From Rhizobium sp. BT03 (lineage in GTDB: Bacteria; Pseudomonadota; Alphaproteobacteria; Rhizobiales; Rhizobiaceae), in contig NZ_CP125640.1 of NCBI RefSeq assembly GCF_030053155.1, positions 1,240,001 through 1,304,000 on the forward strand: a DNA stretch of 64,000 bases, read 5' to 3'. A program made the translations under genes and the position numbers. Positions 1-8,071 of the stretch are shown piece by piece. Each line of letters opens with the position of its first letter. Positions within the stretch are counted from its first letter, which is position 1. The notes under the pieces are model-generated. The model was not told the DNA's origin. It saw only the letters and a program-made list of their open reading frames with translations, and did no database searches.

Positions 1-1022
1 GGCTGGCAACCGGCATCGGGCTGATCTCGAAATATAATTTCGCGCTGATGCCGGCCGCTGCCTTGATCGCCATCCTGCCGGATGCCGAATGGCGGCGCAG
101 GGCGTTCGACTGGCGCATGCTGGCGGCGATCACCGTCGCGCTCGTCATCATCCTGCCGCACGCAATCTGGCTGCGGGACAATCTCGCATTCGCCTCCTCC
201 GATACTCTGGTGAAGATGGCGGCCGGCAACGAACCGGCCGGCATCGCGCGGGCCGGCAAAGGCCTCATCGCCTTTGTCGTCGCCATCATCGCCTTTGCGG
301 CGCTGCCGGTCGCCATCTTTGCCGCCACCTTCCGCCGGGATTTTGTCCTGATGCTTTCGGCCGGCAACCGCTGGACCGCGATGATGGAGCGGATGATGCT
401 CGCAAGCCTTGCCGGCATCGTTCTCATCGTGCTCTTCACCGGCTCCACCACCGTGCGGGAGCGCTGGCTCGACCCGTTCCTGCTGGTGCTGCCGATCTAT
501 TTCCTGGCGAAGATGCAGGCTGCCGGCAGCGACCTTTCCGCCGGGCTGCGTCGCCTCCGCCCGGTGCTGCCGGTGCTGATGGCCTGCGTGCTGATCGCAC
601 TCGGCCTGCGTGTCGTCGGCGCCGGGACGATCGGCGTCTACGCCAGGCCGAACGTGCCGATGGCGGGGCTTTCCCGCGAGATGACGCGACAAGGGAAGCC
701 GGCGCTGGTGATCGCCTCCGATACCTATGTCGGCGGAAACATGCGGCTGCAATTTCCCGATGTTCCCGTGGTGATCCCGGATTTTCCGGCACCGGGCATT
801 CCGGCCTTTACCGAAGCGAAGGGACCGGTGCTGGTCGTCTGGCGCGGCAAGAAGACGGCGACGGCCGCGGATGCGGTCATGCCGGAGCGGTTTTCGTCGG
901 CACTGGCAACGGCGGGCATTGCGCCGCAGGAGATCGGCTCGCTGTCGCTTCCCTATTATTTCGGCCGCCAGGGTGACAATTTCGCGCTCGGCTACGCCTG
1001 GGTTCGGCCGGGGACCAGATAG
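1..1022 (+). CDS. ArnT-like glycosyltransferase family 39 membrane protein, C-terminal part
   Basis: The reading frame is already open at the left edge of the window, so the N-terminus lies outside. The visible part carries several hydrophobic segments followed by a C-terminal soluble region of about 130 residues. It aligns by eye over its whole length with the next gene: both share the SKYNFA/AKYNFA motif, the WLRDNL/WLKDNL motif, the RWLDPFL/RWLVPML motif and a C-terminal FGYAWV/LGYAWV ending. The family transfers sugars from polyprenyl-phosphate carriers at the periplasmic face of the inner membrane; the acceptor is unknown. The stop codon abuts the start codon of the downstream paralogue, so the two are one transcription unit. 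The fold assignment is inferred through the complete paralogue. Confidence 0.75.
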   Translation, partial: LATGIGLISKYNFALMPAAALIAILPDAEWRRRAFDWRMLAAITVALVIILPHAIWLRDNLAFASSDTLVKMAAGNEPAGIARAGKGLIAFVVAIIAFAALPVAIFAATFRRDFVLMLSAGNRWTAMMERMMLASLAGIVLIVLFTGSTTVRERWLDPFLLVLPIYFLAKMQAAGSDLSAGLRRLRPVLPVLMACVLIALGLRVVGAGTIGVYARPNVPMAGLSREMTRQGKPALVIASDTYVGGNMRLQFPDVPVVIPDFPAPGIPAFTEAKGPVLVVWRGKKTATAADAVMPERFSSALATAGIAPQEIGSLSLPYYFGRQGDNFALGYAWVRPGTR

Positions 1023-2510
1023 ATGACCGAAACCGACAGCCGCGACATTCGCTGGATTTTCGTCCTGCTGGCTGCCTATTTCGTGCTTCAGATCGGCGTG
1101 CGGCTGGCGACCTCGCATTCGCTCGACCTCGATGAGGCAGAACAGGCCTTCCGCTCGCAATGGCTTGCCGCCGGCTACGGCCCGCAGCCGCCCTTCTACA
1201 ACTGGCTGCAATATACCGTCTTCCAATTTACCGGCGTCTCGCTTGCCGCGCTTTCTCTCGTGAAGAACCTTCTGCTGTTCATGTCCTACCTGCTCTACGG
1301 CCTGACCGCGCGTCTTCTCCTGCGCGACAAGGCGCTGGTGGCGATATCAACACTCGGGCTGCTGACGATCCCGCAGATGGCTTTCGAGATGCAGCGCGAC
1401 CTCACCCATACGGTCGCCGTGTTCTTCTCGGCCAGCATCTTCTTCTACGGCTTCATCCGCAGCCTGAAGCAGCCGAGCCCTGCCTCCTATCTGGTCGCCG
1501 GCATCGGCATCGGTTTCGGCCTGCTTGCCAAATATAATTTCGCGATCCTGCCGGCGGCAGCGCTGATTGCCGCGCTGGCGGATGCGCGCCTGCGGGAGCG
1601 GATCTTCGACCGGCGGCTGCTGCTGACGGCTGTCGTGGCGCTCGTCATCGTCCTGCCGCATCTTTTCTGGCTGAAAGACAATCTCGATTTCGCCACCGCC
1701 CGCACGCTGGAGAAGATGACCGCGAGCGGCGATGCCAGCTATCCCATGCAGGTGGCCATGGGTGTCGGCTCGCTTGCTCTCGCCACCATCAGCTTTGCCG
1801 GATTGACGGTGGCGGTCTTCGCCATCGTCTTCGGCAAGGGCCTTCGTCCGGCGCTCACCTCAGGCTCGCAATGGACGCGGCTCATCGAGCGGATGATGCT
1901 CGTCTTCCTCGCCGGCATTCTGTTTCTGATCGTCTTCGGCGGCGCGGCCGGCATCAAGGACCGCTGGCTGGTGCCGATGCTCTTCATCCTGCCGCTCTAT
2001 TTCTGCCTGAAGATCGAGGCCGCCGATGTCGCGACAGGCAAAGCGTTCCGGCGTTTCATGGTCGCCGTCGCCATCATCATGATCGGCGTGCCGGCCGCCC
2101 TCTATGGCAGTGTCGCCGCCGCACGCTTCACCGGCCATTACGAACGATTGAACAGGCCCTATGCCACGATGCTGGAAAGCTTGCGCAAACAGGCCGAGCC
2201 GGCGGCAATCCTTGCCGGAGACAGCCTGCTTGCCGGCAATCTCAGGCAGGATATTCCCGGCGTGCCTGTCCTCTCCGTCGATTATCCCGGCTTCCACCCC
2301 AATATCGCCGACCGGCGACCGCTTCTCCTCGCGTGGCTGATCCCGCCGAAGGGCGGAAGCGAAGCGTTGCCGCCCGATATGGCTGAATGGCTGCAGGCCA
2401 ATCTCGGCGCATCCGCACCTGAGGCATTGGTGATCGACGTGCCCTATTTCTATCAGCGCGGCGACGACCGCTACCGATTCGGCTATGCCTGGGTCAATCG
2501 GCCGAATTGA
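1023..2510 (+). CDS. ArnT-like glycosyltransferase family 39 protein
   Basis: A 495-residue polytopic membrane protein. The N-terminal helix is followed by a periplasmic loop with an acidic LDLDEAE motif at about residues 32-38, as expected of the Asp/Glu metal and carrier-binding site in GT39/PMT_2 enzymes, then about ten hydrophobic stretches and a soluble C-terminal domain ending FGYAWVNRPN. It starts directly after the stop codon of its paralogue, with no spacer. The two proteins look like a tandem duplication that has since diverged. The probable role is adding a sugar to lipid A, exopolysaccharide or a membrane lipid; the sequence does not identify donor or acceptor. The gene ends 6 bases from the convergent aminotransferase gene. 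Confidence 0.8.
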   Translation: MTETDSRDIRWIFVLLAAYFVLQIGVRLATSHSLDLDEAEQAFRSQWLAAGYGPQPPFYNWLQYTVFQFTGVSLAALSLVKNLLLFMSYLLYGLTARLLLRDKALVAISTLGLLTIPQMAFEMQRDLTHTVAVFFSASIFFYGFIRSLKQPSPASYLVAGIGIGFGLLAKYNFAILPAAALIAALADARLRERIFDRRLLLTAVVALVIVLPHLFWLKDNLDFATARTLEKMTASGDASYPMQVAMGVGSLALATISFAGLTVAVFAIVFGKGLRPALTSGSQWTRLIERMMLVFLAGILFLIVFGGAAGIKDRWLVPMLFILPLYFCLKIEAADVATGKAFRRFMVAVAIIMIGVPAALYGSVAAARFTGHYERLNRPYATMLESLRKQAEPAAILAGDSLLAGNLRQDIPGVPVLSVDYPGFHPNIADRRPLLLAWLIPPKGGSEALPPDMAEWLQANLGASAPEALVIDVPYFYQRGDDRYRFGYAWVNRPN

Positions 2511-2516
2511 GCAAAA

Positions 2517-3884
2517 TCAGGATTTCAGCTCCTTCCAAGCCAAATCCAGCGCCAGCCTGGTGATCCTTGCCATCTCGTCCACCTCCGCATGGCTGATGAC
2601 GAGCGGTGGCGAGGCGAGCATCCGGTCGCCGGTGGCGCGCAGGACGAGGCCGTTCGCCAGCGCATGGTTGCGCACCAGCGCCCCGACCTGGTCGGGCTTC
2701 TCATAACGGCTGCGCGTGCTCTTGTCTGCGGCAAGCTGCAGGGCGCCCATCAAGCCGATGCTGACGGCCTCGCCGACCAGATCGTGGTCAGCAAGGGCCG
2801 CCCAGGCCTTGCCGAAATAGGGGCCGATATCGTCGCGCACGCGTTCAACCAGTTTCTCCTCCTCGATGATGCGCAGATTTTCGAGGGCGGCGGCGGCGCA
2901 GACCGGGTGGCCGGAATAGGTGAAGCCGTGATTGAACTCGCCGACCTCGTTGATCAGCACGTCGGCGATGCGGTCGCTGACGAGGACGCCGCCGATCGGC
3001 AGGTAGCCGGAGGACAGCCCCTTGGCGATCGGCGCCAGATCGGGCTCGACGCCGAAATGCTGATGGCCGAACCAGGCGCCCAGCCGGCCGAAACCGCAGA
3101 TCACCTCATCGGTCACCAGCAGGATATTGCGCGCCTTGCAGATGCGATCGATTTCCGGCCAGTAGCTCTCCGGCGGAATGATGACGCCGGCAGCGCCCTG
3201 CACCGGCTCGGCGACGAAGGCGGCGACATTCTCCTCGCCCAACTCGTCGATCTTCGCTTCGAGCTCGCGGGCGACCTTGAGGCCGAATTCATCGGGTGAG
3301 AGATCTCCGCCCTCCCCGTACCAGTAGGGCTGGCCGATATGGACGATTCCAGGGATCGGCAGGTCGCCCTGCTCATGCATGTATTTCATGCCGCCGAGGC
3401 TGGCGCCGGCGACGGTCGAGCCGTGATAACCGTTCTTTCGCGCGATCACGATCTTCTTCGACGGTTTGCCGACGGCGCTCCAGTAAACGCGGGCCATGCG
3501 GAACCAGGTGTCGTTCGCTTCCGAGCCGGAGCCGGTGAAGAAGATATGATTGAACCGCTCGCCGGCATGGGCGGTGACCTTCTGGGCCAGCAGCGTCGCC
3601 GGCGCCGAACTCGTGCCGAAGAAGGTGTTGTAATAGGGCAGCTCGTTCATCTGCCTTGCGACGGCCTCGGTGATCTCCCGGCGGCCATAACCGATATTGA
3701 CGCACCAGAGGCCGGCGAAGCCGTCGAGATATTTCCTACCGTGATTGTCGAAGATATGGACGCCCGCGCCGCGTTGGATGATGCGCGTGCCATCGGCATT
3801 CAGCTTCTTCATGTCGGCAAAGGGATGCAGGTGATGCGCGGCGTCGATCGCGGCAAGGTTCGAGGGTGGGGAAGTATCGGGCAT
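2517..3884 (-). CDS. Class-III PLP aminotransferase, probably putrescine/omega-amine:pyruvate type
   Basis: 455 residues, the usual length of class-III omega-aminotransferases. Visible landmarks are LWCVNIGYGR (about 59-68), the phosphate-binding GSGSEANDT (118-126), NGYHGST (151-157), TDEVICGFGR with the cofactor Asp259, and the Schiff-base lysine in LAPIAKGLSSG at Lys288. The LWCVN segment resembles enzymes of the SpuC (putrescine-pyruvate aminotransferase) group. The gene is divergent from, and 80 bases away from, a glutamine-synthetase-like gene. That pairing is typical of polyamine catabolism through gamma-glutamylated or direct transamination routes. The exact amine donor cannot be read from sequence; beta-alanine:pyruvate activity is an alternative. 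Confidence 0.85.
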   Translation of the reverse strand: MPDTSPPSNLAAIDAAHHLHPFADMKKLNADGTRIIQRGAGVHIFDNHGRKYLDGFAGLWCVNIGYGRREITEAVARQMNELPYYNTFFGTSSAPATLLAQKVTAHAGERFNHIFFTGSGSEANDTWFRMARVYWSAVGKPSKKIVIARKNGYHGSTVAGASLGGMKYMHEQGDLPIPGIVHIGQPYWYGEGGDLSPDEFGLKVARELEAKIDELGEENVAAFVAEPVQGAAGVIIPPESYWPEIDRICKARNILLVTDEVICGFGRLGAWFGHQHFGVEPDLAPIAKGLSSGYLPIGGVLVSDRIADVLINEVGEFNHGFTYSGHPVCAAAALENLRIIEEEKLVERVRDDIGPYFGKAWAALADHDLVGEAVSIGLMGALQLAADKSTRSRYEKPDQVGALVRNHALANGLVLRATGDRMLASPPLVISHAEVDEMARITRLALDLAWKELKS

Positions 3885-3964
3885 AAGGTGAGGACCCTCG
3901 CGGATTGAAAGGCTGCTATCGATGGGATAGGAGCTTGGCCTTGTCCCGGAGGATTTTCAAGGTC

Positions 3965-5317
3965 ATGGCGAGCGACAGGATGGACGGCAAGGCCGAGGGC
4001 GGCGACCCGCGTTTCGAAATCCTGATCGTCGGCATGAACGGCGAGCTGCGCGGCAAGCAGCTTCCTTCCGGCGCCGAAGGCAAGATCTGGGCCGGCGACA
4101 TTCGCCTGCCGACATCGACGCAGTCGCTCGACATCTGGGGCGACGACAATGACGACATTACCGGCCTGTCGCTGACGATCGGCGATCCGGACGGCAAGGT
4201 CGTCCCCGACCGGCGCAGCCTGGCGCCGATGCCCTGGGCGCCCGAGGGCTCGATGCAGGTGCTTGCCACCATGCATGAATTCGACGGTAGCCCGAGCTTC
4301 ATGGATCCGCGCGCCATCCTCGCTTCGGTGGTCGAGCGCTATGCGGCGCGCGGCCTGACGCCTGTGGTCGCCACCGAGCTGGAATTCTACGTGATGTCGG
4401 GGGACTGGCGCGAGACCGGGCGGCCTTCCCCGCCCGAAAGCCTTACCTATCGCGGCGAACCGAACGGTTTTCAGCTCTATGACATGAGCGCCGTCGATGC
4501 GCTCGACGGCTATCTCGGGACGCTGAGGGCCTATGCGAAGGCGCAGGGACTGCCGGCGGATGCGACGACGGCGGAGTTCGGCCCGGGCCAGTTCGAGGTC
4601 AATCTGCTGCACCGCCCCGATGCGCTGGCTGCCGCCGACGATTGCCTCTACCTCAAGCGCATCGCCGAGCAGGCGGCGCGCCGCCACGGGCTGAAATCGA
4701 CGTGCATGGCCAAGCCCTATTCCGATCATGCCGGCTCCGGCCTGCATGTGCATGCGAGCATCATCGACGGCGAAGGCCGCAACATTCTCGATGCCAAGGG
4801 CGGTGAGCCGAAACTGCTGAAATCGGTCGCGGCCGGCCTGCTTGCGACGATGCGCGAGGCGCAGCTTGTCTTTGCCCCCTTCGCCAATTCCTACCGCCGC
4901 TTCCAGCCGGGCTCGTTCGCACCGGTCGATCTGACCTGGGGCAGCGGCCATCGCGGCACGGCGATCCGCATACCCGACAAGGACGGGCCGGCCGCCCGCA
5001 TCGAGCACCGCGTCGCCGGCGCCGATGCCAACCCCTATCTGCTGCTTGCGGCGATCCTCGGCGGCATGCTCCGCGGTCTCGACGGCGAACTCGACCCCGG
5101 CGAAGAAACGACGCCCTCATTTACGCCTGCGAATACGGTGCGGCTGACGCATGATTTCCTGAGTGCGGTCGAGACCTTCCGCACCTCGCCCTTCATCGCC
5201 GATATCTTCGGCCCACGCTATCAGGCGCTTTATGGCGATACCAAGCGCAAGGAAGCGCTTGCGCATCTGCGCGCGGTTTCGGATTTCGACTATCGCACTT
5301 ATCTGCCGCGGCTCTGA
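3965..5317 (+). CDS. Glutamine synthetase family protein (gamma-glutamylpolyamine synthetase-like)
   Basis: I place the start at the ATG at 3965, because GGAGG lies about 11 bases upstream; the open frame itself reaches back 20 codons further. The product has 450 residues. It has a beta-grasp N-terminal domain and a catalytic domain with ELEFY, EFGPGQFEVN, GSGLHVHAS and RIEHR, which match the metal- and glutamate-binding motifs of glutamine synthetases. The N-terminus and length differ from classical GlnA (about 470 residues with a different N-terminus), and I see no GlnA-type adenylylation-loop tyrosine. With the divergent aminotransferase, gamma-glutamylation of an amine such as putrescine is the likeliest reaction. 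This substrate is inferred from context. Confidence 0.8.
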   Translation: MASDRMDGKAEGGDPRFEILIVGMNGELRGKQLPSGAEGKIWAGDIRLPTSTQSLDIWGDDNDDITGLSLTIGDPDGKVVPDRRSLAPMPWAPEGSMQVLATMHEFDGSPSFMDPRAILASVVERYAARGLTPVVATELEFYVMSGDWRETGRPSPPESLTYRGEPNGFQLYDMSAVDALDGYLGTLRAYAKAQGLPADATTAEFGPGQFEVNLLHRPDALAAADDCLYLKRIAEQAARRHGLKSTCMAKPYSDHAGSGLHVHASIIDGEGRNILDAKGGEPKLLKSVAAGLLATMREAQLVFAPFANSYRRFQPGSFAPVDLTWGSGHRGTAIRIPDKDGPAARIEHRVAGADANPYLLLAAILGGMLRGLDGELDPGEETTPSFTPANTVRLTHDFLSAVETFRTSPFIADIFGPRYQALYGDTKRKEALAHLRAVSDFDYRTYLPRL

Positions 5318-5336
5318 AGCTTACGCCGCAGCCGAC

Positions 5337-6281
5337 TCACACAGCCGGCTCGCGGCGTTCGGCCGCATCGACCTGGGCGGCAAGGCCCTGCTTGACGAGA
5401 ACCTTCAATTCGCCCGGATGCAGCCGGATCGAGACGTCGCGCTGGAGCGGCAGCAGCTCGCCGTCCATCACGCAATTGGCCTTGGAGCGCAGTTTCGGGA
5501 AATGCAGGTGCACTTCGGCCGGATGCATCACCATGACGTCGGCATTTTCGCGGACCTTGCCGCGCAGCATGTCGATGGCGAGGCGGGCGACGCCGATGGG
5601 TTTCAGCGGATTTGCCGTATAGAAGCCGAGTTCGCCGCTTCTCAGATTGTCGGCGTAAAGCAGCGCGTTCTCGCCGAAGGGATTGTTGGAGACGGAGATC
5701 GCCGAAACCCGGCGGCGCTCGCGCATGCCGGCCGCCTCGAATTCGACCTCGAATTCCGGCGGGTTGAAGATGACGCCCAAGGCTGCCTTTGTGCTCGCCC
5801 GGATCTTGCCGAGCCGCGATCGATAGCTGTAGGCGTTGCGGTAGCGCACCATGCGGGCATGCAAGCCGGCGGAAAACTGGTGGATGAACGGCCGGCCGTT
5901 GGCGCTGGCGATATCGACATTGTCGATCTCGCCTGATGCAAGCACATCGAGCGCCTGCCAGATATCGAGCGGCACGCGCAACGAGCGGGCAAAGAGGTTC
6001 ATTGTGCCGGCGGGTACGACGCCAAGGGCAATCCCGTTTTTCCAGGCGATCGACGCCGCCGCCGAAATCGTGCCGTCGCCGCCGCCGGCGACGATACCGT
6101 CGATATCGTCGCGCTTGGCCGCCCGCTCCATGGCGGGAATGATCTCTTTTCCGGAGAAGACGATAGCGTCGAAATCGTGCCCCGCGTCGCGGAACGCCTC
6201 CTCCGCCCTCTTTTCGTAGGCCAGCATGTCGGTGGTCCTGAAGGTGCCGCCGTCGCGATTGAAAAAGCCTACAAGCTTCAT
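5337..6281 (-). CDS. Diacylglycerol kinase-family lipid kinase (YegS/DagK-like)
   Basis: The start is chosen at 6281 (MKLVGFFNRDGG), where a GGGAG sequence sits close upstream; the frame is open 54 codons further back without coding character. The 314-residue protein has the DAGK catalytic fold: GGGDGT at about residues 60-65 for nucleotide binding, GTMNLFA at about 88-94, and a C-terminal beta-sandwich with the NNPFG motif. Enzymes of this family phosphorylate diacylglycerol or related lipids at the cytoplasmic membrane face. There is no membrane segment. It stands alone, convergent with the glutamine-synthetase-like gene and divergent from the MFS gene. Confidence 0.8.
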   Translation of the reverse strand: MKLVGFFNRDGGTFRTTDMLAYEKRAEEAFRDAGHDFDAIVFSGKEIIPAMERAAKRDDIDGIVAGGGDGTISAAASIAWKNGIALGVVPAGTMNLFARSLRVPLDIWQALDVLASGEIDNVDIASANGRPFIHQFSAGLHARMVRYRNAYSYRSRLGKIRASTKAALGVIFNPPEFEVEFEAAGMRERRRVSAISVSNNPFGENALLYADNLRSGELGFYTANPLKPIGVARLAIDMLRGKVRENADVMVMHPAEVHLHFPKLRSKANCVMDGELLPLQRDVSIRLHPGELKVLVKQGLAAQVDAAERREPAV

Positions 6282-6581
6282 GAGGGCTCCCGTCCCTGGC
6301 GCGGAAATGGTCCTGCCTTTGCCCTGAGATGGTTGCGGCATTGGCGATTTCAAGCGCATTCGCCTTTTCGCAAGGATATCGGAAATGCAAATATTGCAAC
6401 GGACATATGCACATAGCAGGACGCTGCACTGCGAAAAATGCACTCGACGCCTGCGGGTATATCACGGATAGATCAGATATCGGAGAGATCGTCTCCACCT
6501 CCCGCCATAGACCACGATCGCCTCGCGGCCGCGCTTGCGCCAGAGGCCGTTGCCAAGCAAAAACCGTCCCGAGGAGCTCTC
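6282..6581. other. Divergent intergenic region, 300 bases
   Basis: This region separates the lipid kinase gene (leftward) from the MFS gene (rightward). Around 6384-6425 the sequence is AT-richer than its surroundings, with TGCAAATATTGCA, an imperfect palindrome that could serve an operator. I see no convincing -35/-10 pair, no conserved RNA and no small gene. The GAGGAG just before 6582 is the ribosome binding site of the MFS gene. Confidence 0.4.
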
Positions 6582-7808
6582 ATGAGTGAGATCGCCATCA
6601 ATGATTCCATCGATAGCCGGGATGAAGGGCTGCCGTCGGCAACGACAGTGGCGCTGGTCCAGCTGGCGCTCGCCTGCGGTGGCTTCGGCATCGGCACCGG
6701 TGAATTTGCGATCATGGGGCTCTTGCCGAATGTCGCCGACACCTTCTCGGTGACGACGCCGCAGGCCGGCTATGTCATCAGCGCCTATGCGCTCGGCGTC
6801 GTCGTCGGGGCGCCCGTCATTGCCGTGCTCGCCGCCAAGATGGCGCGCCGCACGCTGCTCCTGACGCTGATGCTGGTCTTTGCCGTCGGCAATATATCAA
6901 GCGCCATGGCGCCGACTTTCGAATCCTTCACATTCCTGCGCTTCGTGACCGGACTGCCGCACGGCGCCTATTTCGGTGTCGCCGCCCTGGTCGCCGCCTC
7001 GATGGTGCCGATACATCGCCGCGCCCGTGCCGTCGGCCGCGTCATGCTCGGCCTCACCGTCGCGACTCTTCTCGGCACGCCGCTGACGACGTTTTTTGGC
7101 CAATCGCTCGACTGGCAGGTGGCGTTCTGGTCGGTCGGCATCGTCGGCCTGCTGACGGTGGCGCTGATCTGGTTCTACGTTCCCAAGGACAGGGTTTCCG
7201 AAGAGGCCAGCTTCCTGCGCGAACTCGGCGCCTTCCGCCGGCCGCAGGTGTGGCTGACGCTCGGCATCGCCGCCGTCGGCTACGGCGGCATGTTCGCGAT
7301 GTTCAGCTATATCGCCTCGACGACCACGCAGGTGGCGATGCTGCCGGAAACGGCCGTTCCGATCATGCTGGTGCTGTTCGGCGTCGGCATGAATGCCGGC
7401 AACTTCATCGGTTCCTGGCTCGCCGACAAATCGCTGCTCGGCACGATCGGCGGCTCGCTCGTCTATAATATCGCCGTGCTGACCACCTTCTCGCTGACCG
7501 CCGCCAATCCCTATATGCTCGGCCTCTCGGTCTTCCTGGTCGGCTGCGGTTTCGCCGCCGGCCCAGCGCTGCAGACCCGGCTGATGGATGTCGCCGCCGA
7601 TGCGCAGACGCTTGCGGCCGCTTCCAACCATTCCGCCTTCAACATCGCCAATGCGATCGGCGCCTGGCTCGGCGGTCTCGTCATCGCCTGGGGCTACGGT
7701 TTTGCGGCGACCGGTTATGTCGGCGCGGCGCTGTCTTTCCTCGGCCTCTTCGTCTTCGCAGCCTCCGTGCGGCTTGAGCGCCGCAGCCGGAGCACGCAGG
7801 CCGCGTAA
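6582..7808 (+). CDS. MFS transporter, DHA1 family (sugar/drug efflux type)
   Basis: The ATG at 6582 is chosen because GAGGAG precedes it by 5-6 bases. The 408-residue protein has about twelve hydrophobic segments. The first membrane segment ends in GIGTGEFAIMGLLP, a signature of the AraJ/YdhP/NepI group of DHA1 exporters, and a conserved loop with ARRTLL follows helix 2-3. Members of this group are proton-driven exporters of sugars, nucleosides or drugs; the substrate here is unknown. The gene is single, with its own divergent promoter region, and is followed by the mgtE leader region. Confidence 0.85.
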   Translation: MSEIAINDSIDSRDEGLPSATTVALVQLALACGGFGIGTGEFAIMGLLPNVADTFSVTTPQAGYVISAYALGVVVGAPVIAVLAAKMARRTLLLTLMLVFAVGNISSAMAPTFESFTFLRFVTGLPHGAYFGVAALVAASMVPIHRRARAVGRVMLGLTVATLLGTPLTTFFGQSLDWQVAFWSVGIVGLLTVALIWFYVPKDRVSEEASFLRELGAFRRPQVWLTLGIAAVGYGGMFAMFSYIASTTTQVAMLPETAVPIMLVLFGVGMNAGNFIGSWLADKSLLGTIGGSLVYNIAVLTTFSLTAANPYMLGLSVFLVGCGFAAGPALQTRLMDVAADAQTLAAASNHSAFNIANAIGAWLGGLVIAWGYGFAATGYVGAALSFLGLFVFAASVRLERRSRSTQAA

Positions 7809-7867
7809 AGCATCCCCGCCCGCAATGCGCGGGGGTGCGACATTCTGGCGTTAAGCATTGACCCCGC

Positions 7868-7927
7868 TTGACTTTTTTTTCGTTCGGGACCACCTAGCAC
7901 TCACGTGGACGGCACTCGTCTTCCACG
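7868..7927 (+). promoter_or_regulatory. Candidate promoter and 5' hairpin of the mgtE transcript
   Basis: TTGACT at 7868-7873 is a good -35-like hexamer. The -10 region about 17-18 bases later (around CACCTAGC) is weak. Downstream, CGTGGACG (7904-7911) can pair with CGTC-TTC-CACG (7917-7927), with three bases bulged, around the loop GCACT. It would form the first hairpin of a leader transcript ending at the mgtE start. Transcription start is not established. Confidence 0.35.
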
Positions 7928-7951
7928 GATTTCAACGGAGCCATCTTAACG

Positions 7952-8008
7952 ATGCCAAGCGACAGTAGCAGTCGATTGCCTTTGCCGTACGCGGCCCTCG
8001 TGCGCTGA
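7952..8008 (+). CDS. Putative mgtE leader peptide, 18 residues
   Basis: ATG at 7952 opens a frame reading MPSDSSSRLPLPYAALVR and stops at TGA 8006-8008, 63 bases before mgtE. A GGAG lies 13 bases upstream, which is distant but usable. The peptide has Pro and Asp early and a PLP motif. That composition resembles the Mg2+-sensing MgtL leader of Salmonella, where low Mg2+ destabilises ribosomes on Pro/Asp-rich codons and changes downstream RNA folding. The similarity is in design, not in homology I can prove. The stop codon is immediately followed by a hairpin and an SD-masking complementarity, the arrangement expected of a translational attenuator. It could still be a chance ORF. Confidence 0.5.
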   Translation: MPSDSSSRLPLPYAALVR

Positions 8009-8067
8009 CCGACTCCTGTCGGCTCGCCCGTTCGGGACGCTACGGCGGATCGACGGAAAGGCGAGCC
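8009..8067 (+). promoter_or_regulatory. Candidate attenuator: SD-sequestering helix before mgtE
   Basis: Directly after the leader stop, CCGAC (8009-8013) pairs with GTCGG (8018-8022). GGCTCGCC (8021-8028) is perfectly complementary to GGCGAGCC (8060-8067), which overlaps the AAGG Shine-Dalgarno region 5-12 bases before the mgtE ATG at 8072. The two helices share bases 8021-8022, and ribosomes on the leader would cover the first arm, so leader translation could decide which helix forms. These pairings are read directly from the sequence; their use in regulation is inference. Confidence 0.5.
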
Positions 8068-8071
8068 TCAC

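Noticed and set aside
3809..5008. 399-codon minus-strand frame antisense to the glutamine-synthetase-like gene
   Set aside because: Shadow frame; the plus-strand protein has all family motifs.
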